Shown here piece after piece: positions 60,447 through 64,000 of a DNA stretch of 64,000 bases. Every line of letters begins with the position of its first letter. Within the stretch, counting starts at the first letter, position 1. The notes under the pieces were generated by a model. That model had not been told where the DNA came from and made no database searches. It worked only from the letters and a program-made list of their open reading frames with translations. The stretch is from Cryobacterium sp. SO1. GTDB lineage: Bacteria > Actinomycetota > Actinomycetes > Actinomycetales > Microbacteriaceae. The stretch covers positions 2,914,001 to 2,978,000 of the forward strand of contig NZ_CP067394.1 in NCBI RefSeq assembly GCF_004210215.2. The letters are read 5' to 3'. The position numbers and the translations under genes are program-made.

Positions 60447-60620
60447 CTACCGGCGCGGCCGCATCGACAGAAACGTTCCGGCGCCCAGAACCGGTGCGAT
60501 GGCCGCGGCTATCGGCACCGGGAAGTTGCCGTTCACCCCCAACGCCAACACCAGGAACAGCGCGGCGACGGCCACGGCCGCTACCAATGGTGGCAGCATC
60601 GACTTCTTCGCGGTGGTCAT
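60447..60620 (-). CDS. Small two-helix membrane protein (57 residues)
   Basis: ATG 60620. MTTAKKSMLPPLVAAVAVAA then LFLVLALGV, a short polar NGNF turn, and a second helix PIAAAIAPVLGAGTFLSM ending in RPRR. Basic residues at both ends place both termini in the cytoplasm. Downstream of the reductase on the opposite reading order; no known family. Confidence 0.5.
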   Translation of the reverse strand: MTTAKKSMLPPLVAAVAVAALFLVLALGVNGNFPVPIAAAIAPVLGAGTFLSMRPRR

Positions 60621-60723
60621 GAGGTCAGGCTAGCGCTCCGCGGGCATCCGGAATCGCTCGCCGAAAACCATTCGTACGCATTGACTGTTTCGCCGGGGCT
60701 GCGCCACACGGTACGGTCAGCGT

Positions 60724-61212
60724 ATGGATCGGAAGTACCGGGTGCCTTACGGGGCCAGCCTGCAGCCGGATTCCGGCCTGAACAATGAGCACACGCAGGA
60801 GTTGCGCGACCTAGAGCCCACCCAGGGAGCGGTGGAACAGGGCTTCCGCAAGCATCGGCTTCTGCTGATCGCGGTCGGTTGCCTGATCGTGGTCACCGGG
60901 CTGCTGGTGCACGCCACGACAGCCGGCATCGTCAGCGATTTCGTCGGCGACGCGCTCTATGCAGTCCTGGTGTACCTGGTGCTGTCGGTGATCTTCGTCC
61001 GCCGGCCCAGCTGGCAGGTTGCAGCGGCCGCGATCGTGCTCTGCCTGGCTATCGAGGTCTTCCAGCTCACCGGCGTGCCCGCCGGCCTCGCCGAGCTCGT
61101 CCCGCCGGCCCGCTATCTGTTCGGTACCACCTTCCATGCCCTCGACCTGGTCGCCTACGTCGTCGGCGTGCTCACCGCCATTGCCGTGAGCACCTGGCAG
61201 CAACGGGACTGA
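60724..61212 (+). CDS. DUF2809-family membrane protein
   Basis: 162 residues. After a polar N-terminus of about 40 residues come four helices: HRLLLIAVGCLIVVTGLLVH, VGDALYAVLVYLVLSVIFV, AAAAIVLCLAIEVFQLTGVP, and LDLVAYVVGVLTAIAVSTW. The IEVFQ and G-x-x-FHALDL patterns are typical of DUF2809. Function unknown. The extended polar N-terminus is unusual for the family. Confidence 0.8.
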   Translation: MDRKYRVPYGASLQPDSGLNNEHTQELRDLEPTQGAVEQGFRKHRLLLIAVGCLIVVTGLLVHATTAGIVSDFVGDALYAVLVYLVLSVIFVRRPSWQVAAAAIVLCLAIEVFQLTGVPAGLAELVPPARYLFGTTFHALDLVAYVVGVLTAIAVSTWQQRD

Positions 61213-61285
61213 CCCGGGGGCACGCCGAAGACGACCGGCCTGAAGCCGGACGATCGGGTTGGGCGTTGGCGTTCCGCGCGGTGAG

Positions 61286-62086
61286 TCAGCCGCCCAGCAG
61301 GGCCCGCATTCCCAGCAGCGCTCCGCCCAGGAAGGCCGCACACACTGCCGTCGTCCCCGCGACCGCCCAGAGTACTCGGCGGATGCGGGCCCGGCGCACC
61401 TGCCCGTCGAGCGCGGCGAAGCGGGTCATCACGTCGGCGGGGGCCGGGGTGGGGTGCTGGCGCCAGGTGGCCGGGCTGTCCAGGATCACGACGGCCTCGG
61501 CGATCTCGTCGTCGCTGAGCACCGGCTGCAGCTTGAGCAGCCACCGGCGCAGGGTGCGGGCGTCGAGCACCTTCACCTGCACGGGCTTGTCGCGGAAGGT
61601 GATCTGCTTGGGGTCGACGAGGGCGATCACCGGTTGCACCGGCGCGACCAGCGGCATCCGCTCGCGCAGCACGGTGGTGACGCGTTCGGCCTCGTGCTCG
61701 GCGGCGGGCAGGTAGGCCTTCTTGTGTCCGGACACGGTGACCGTGCGGGCGCCCACCCAGATGTGCTTGCCGCAGTGGTGTTTGGTGTTGATGGTGAAGA
61801 TGCCGCCGGGGCCCACCAGAATGTGGTCGATGTCGGTGTCATTCTTGCCGATCGGCACCGCGTGGAAGGCGGTCCAGTCCGGGGGGAGGGTGGCGAGCAT
61901 CTTGCCGACCGTGATCTCGCCCTGCGCGCCGAGGTACCAGCTCACGCTTTCGGGGCAGAGCGGCGACTGTCCGAACAGCCGGGCGACCCGGGTGCGCGGG
62001 GGCACCGCGGTCTGGCGGGAGAGGAGGTGCTCGATGACCAGCTGAGCGGCGATGCGGTTGCGCATGGCGGGGGGATGCAGGGTCAC
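61286..62086 (-). CDS. NERD-domain protein with C-terminal membrane helix (paralogue)
   Basis: 266 residues from GTG 62086 with AAGGAG five bases upstream. NERD core: GAQGEITVGKMLATLPPDWT and DTDIDHILVGPGGIFTINTK, which parallel the protein at 578. The C-terminus has one helix (VLWAVAGTTAVCAAFLGGAL). About 60 residues precede the NERD domain here against 40 there. Function inferred from fold only; it may be a DNA-acting membrane-associated protein. Confidence 0.8.
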   Translation of the reverse strand: MTLHPPAMRNRIAAQLVIEHLLSRQTAVPPRTRVARLFGQSPLCPESVSWYLGAQGEITVGKMLATLPPDWTAFHAVPIGKNDTDIDHILVGPGGIFTINTKHHCGKHIWVGARTVTVSGHKKAYLPAAEHEAERVTTVLRERMPLVAPVQPVIALVDPKQITFRDKPVQVKVLDARTLRRWLLKLQPVLSDDEIAEAVVILDSPATWRQHPTPAPADVMTRFAALDGQVRRARIRRVLWAVAGTTAVCAAFLGGALLGMRALLGG

Positions 62087-62351
62087 GGTGCTCCTTCGGA
62101 CGCGCCCAGACGCGGCTGCGTCAGGGAGACCGCGTGGAAGGGATGGTCGCGCCGGGACCGCCACACGGAGGTGCGCCGCTTCGCAGGCGTCAGGCCATCC
62201 AGGGAGCGGCGCAGGCGGGGCGCCCACCACGTTCGGTGATTCGAGATTACCGAGCCGGGAGACCCCGGCGGCACCCCCACTGTAGGTGTCGGCGCACAGC
62301 GGATGCGCGTGCGCGCGGGCTGCGCGCGGCTATCCCGCGCCGCAACGCACG

Positions 62352-62415
62352 ACTGTTGCCCGTGCGGACATGTGGCCCCGGCGCACCGGGCGCAGATGTC
62401 CGTTTCGGCAACAGT
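62352..62415. repeat. Nested inverted repeat in the divergent gap
   Basis: ACTGTTGCC (62352-62360) pairs with GGCAACAGT (62407-62415), and inside it CGGACAT (62365-62371) with ATGTCCG (62396-62402). Lies between the NERD gene and the hydrolase gene. Confidence 0.6.
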
Positions 62416-62449
62416 TCTGAGCTGGCGGCCGCGGTCAGCGGGCACGGCC

Positions 62450-62559
62450 GGGGGCGCATCCGGGAGGATGGCCAGGCCGTGGCCGCGCAGGCGGCGGTCA
62501 GCCGAGAACTGCGGGGGCGCACCCGGGAGGATGGCCAGGCCGTGGCCGCGCAGGCGGCG
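62450..62559. repeat. Tandem duplication, 63-bp period
   Basis: A 47-base segment starting GGGGGCGCATCCGGGAGGAT at 62450 recurs at 62513 with one difference. It lies just upstream of the hydrolase gene and has no coding interpretation. Confidence 0.8.
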
Positions 62560-62597
62560 GGCGCCGCGGCATCCGCCCGTGTGGTCGAATAGAGCCG

Positions 62598-63386
62598 ATG
62601 CATACTCCCCAAGCCCCGCCCGCCCGCACGGTCATCTCCCCCGACAACGTGCAGATCGCCACCTACGAATTCGGCGATCCAGACGCCCCCACCGTGCTCG
62701 CTGTGCACGGCTTCGCCTCGAGCGCGCTGGCCAATTTTCACGCCACCGGCTGGATCCGCGACCTGGTGCGCGAGGGCTACCACGTGATCGCGATCGACCA
62801 GCGCGGCCACGGCCAGAGCGACAAGCCGCACTCCGCCGACGCGTACTCGATGGACCTGCTCGTCACCGACGTGCTCACCGTGCTGGACACCTTCATGCTC
62901 GACGAGGTGGACTACGTGGGCTACTCGCTCGGCGCCCGGGTCGGCTGGCACGCCGCCCGGTTCATGCCTACCCGCATCGACCGCGCCGTGTTCGGCGGCA
63001 TCCCCGACGGCGACCCGCTCACCCGGTTCCGCGTCGACCAGGCGCTCGCGTTCGTGCGCGAGGGCACTCCGGTCACGGATGCCCTCACCGGCGCGTACCT
63101 CACGATGGCCGGCGCCATCCGCGACAACGACCTCGAAGCGTTGATCGCGCTCGTCGAGGGGATGCGCGACGGCCCGCAGCCGCACGCCGCGAATGCGCCC
63201 GAGCAGCGGGTGCTCTTCGCCACCGGCAGCGAGGACCGCATCCTCGAGGCGTCCCGCGCGCTGGCCGAGGCCACCCCGCGCGCCTCGTTCTTCGAGATCC
63301 CCGGCCGCAACCACTTCAACGCGCCCACCTCCCGGGCGTTCCGGGATGCCGCGATCGAGTTCCTGGGGCTGCCCGGCTCCGAGTGA
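62598..63386 (+). CDS. Alpha/beta hydrolase
   Basis: 262 residues. TVLAVHGFASSALANFHATG (oxyanion), HVIAIDQRGHGQSDKPHSAD, VDYVGYSLGARVGWHAARFM (nucleophile serine), and FEIPGRNHFNAPTSRAFRD (catalytic histidine region) are complete. This is the general proline-iminopeptidase/epoxide-hydrolase/haloperoxidase-like group. Substrate unknown; no operon partner. Confidence 0.88.
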   Translation: MHTPQAPPARTVISPDNVQIATYEFGDPDAPTVLAVHGFASSALANFHATGWIRDLVREGYHVIAIDQRGHGQSDKPHSADAYSMDLLVTDVLTVLDTFMLDEVDYVGYSLGARVGWHAARFMPTRIDRAVFGGIPDGDPLTRFRVDQALAFVREGTPVTDALTGAYLTMAGAIRDNDLEALIALVEGMRDGPQPHAANAPEQRVLFATGSEDRILEASRALAEATPRASFFEIPGRNHFNAPTSRAFRDAAIEFLGLPGSE

Positions 63387-63437
63387 GCGCAGCCGCGGGG
63401 GCGGCTCGACGGCGCCGGTCGCGACGCATAGGCACGT

Positions 63438-63715
63438 CACCTGGTCTCGACAAGCTCGACCAACGAGTGGGCGCGACAGTCCCGCTGGTCGAGCCCGCCC
63501 CGCCGGTCGAGCCCGTCCCGCCGGTCGAGCCCGTCGAGACCCCGCGAGACGACCTCGTACCGCGACCGTCCCGCTGGTCGAGCCCGTCGCGGTGGTCGAG
63601 CCCGTCGAGACCCCGCGAGACGACCTTCAGGCCCGACAGCCCCGCTGGTCAAGCCCGTCCCGCTGGTCGAGCCCGTCGAGACCCCGCGAGACGACCTCGT
63701 ACCGCGACCGCGGCC
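63438..63715. repeat. Repeat block of CTGGTCGAGCCCGTCGAGAC units
   Basis: Several units of GTCGAGCCCGTCGAGACCCC and CGAGACGACCTCGTACCGCG alternate, related to the block at 36864-37215. It sits between two convergent genes. Confidence 0.85.
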
Positions 63716-63717
63716 CG

Positions 63718-64000
63718 CTAGCTCGGCTTGACGGCCTTGATGATGGCGCCGTGCATCTGCGGGGCCACCTCGTGGGTGAACTCCACGCTCACGTCGGTGA
63801 ACCCGGCCGCGGCCAGCGCCACCTGGTACTCCGCATCCGACAGCGCCCCGGCGATGCAGCCCGCATAGGAGCCCCGCTCAATGCGCTCGCTCTCGGTGAG
63901 CTGGTTCTCGGCCACGACATCGGAGAGCCCGAGTCGACCGCCCGGCGTGAGCACCCGGAACATCTCGCGCACGACGGCGTTCTTGTCGGCCGAGAGGTTG
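63718..64000 (-). CDS. SAM-dependent methyltransferase, ArsM-like, C-terminal part
   Basis: The frame enters from the right edge and ends at 63718. The visible part reads NLSADKNAVVREMFRVLTPG, GRLGLSDVVAENQLTESERI and YAGCIAGALSDAEYQVALAA. The NLS-x-DK-x-x-V and the SDVV motifs, together with the YxGCIxGA cysteine, fit arsenite S-adenosylmethionine methyltransferases, which detoxify arsenite by methylation. The SAM-binding motif lies beyond the window, so the assignment is tentative. Confidence 0.7.
   Translation of the reverse strand, partial: NLSADKNAVVREMFRVLTPGGRLGLSDVVAENQLTESERIERGSYAGCIAGALSDAEYQVALAAAGFTDVSVEFTHEVAPQMHGAIIKAVKPS

Noticed and set aside
1..64000. tRNA or rRNA genes as island attachment sites
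   Set aside because: I looked for tRNA-like cloverleaf patterns near the 37.4 kb and 48 kb borders and found none I could support, so no attachment site is called.

Overview
The window is high-GC DNA with dense, short-spaced genes, GTG/TTG starts and actinobacterial families (DUF2510, TIGR03086-type, WYL, DM13, an IdeR/DtxR-type iron box). It most resembles the chromosome of an actinobacterium of the Microbacteriaceae type. This is inferred from gene content; no rRNA or tRNA gene was seen to anchor it.

Layout. 1-6230: housekeeping and stress genes (exonuclease fragment, NERD protein, DM13 lipoprotein, methyltransferase, TetR with a divergent hydrolase, a broken corA, the 3' end of a UvrD-like helicase). 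6235-10406: a KDG (2-keto-3-deoxygluconate) cassette with IclR regulator, KDG kinase, KDPG/KDG aldolase, a coupled 46-codon remnant gene and an MHS-type transporter; it abuts the helicase break. 10500-16240: a patchwork of remnants (truncated TetR, the last codons of a GH3 gene, a DUF1801 fragment) around an intact sucrose-phosphorylase-like GH13, its LacI regulator, and a small HTH protein plus beta-lactamase-fold hydrolase with three matching operators. 16225-24695: a six-gene oligosaccharide/peptide-type ABC importer operon ending in a GH3 beta-glucosidase, divergent from a TetR gene with two operators. 24750-32470: WYL regulator (frameshifted) and hydrolase, a cluster of membrane and J-domain proteins, GrpB-like protein, a flavin-dependent acyl-CoA-dehydrogenase-fold enzyme. 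32786-36838: an iron-box-preceded siderophore importer (binding protein, two permeases, ATPase).

About 37400-47990 looks like a decayed plasmid or integrative-element island: ParB-like protein, HTH protein, DUF3846 protein, three DUF3560 C-terminal remnants, two damaged secreted trypsin-like proteases with a lipoprotein, a DUF6431 insertion-sequence gene, five copies of a short hairpin repeat, and two complete copies plus one truncated copy of a roughly 150-nt leader that folds into a long closing helix with compensatory changes. This leader is the best candidate for an undescribed element.

47990-64000: ArsR-AHSA1 fusion with a TIGR03086 protein, broken methyltransferase, hydrolases, LysR and EamA transporter, a PadR-DUF1048-DrrA-DrrB efflux operon with a large operator, GGDEF-EAL protein, RibD-like reductases, small membrane proteins, a second NERD protein, and a methyltransferase running off the right edge. 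Several genes carry single frameshifts, so either gene decay or local sequence errors are common here.
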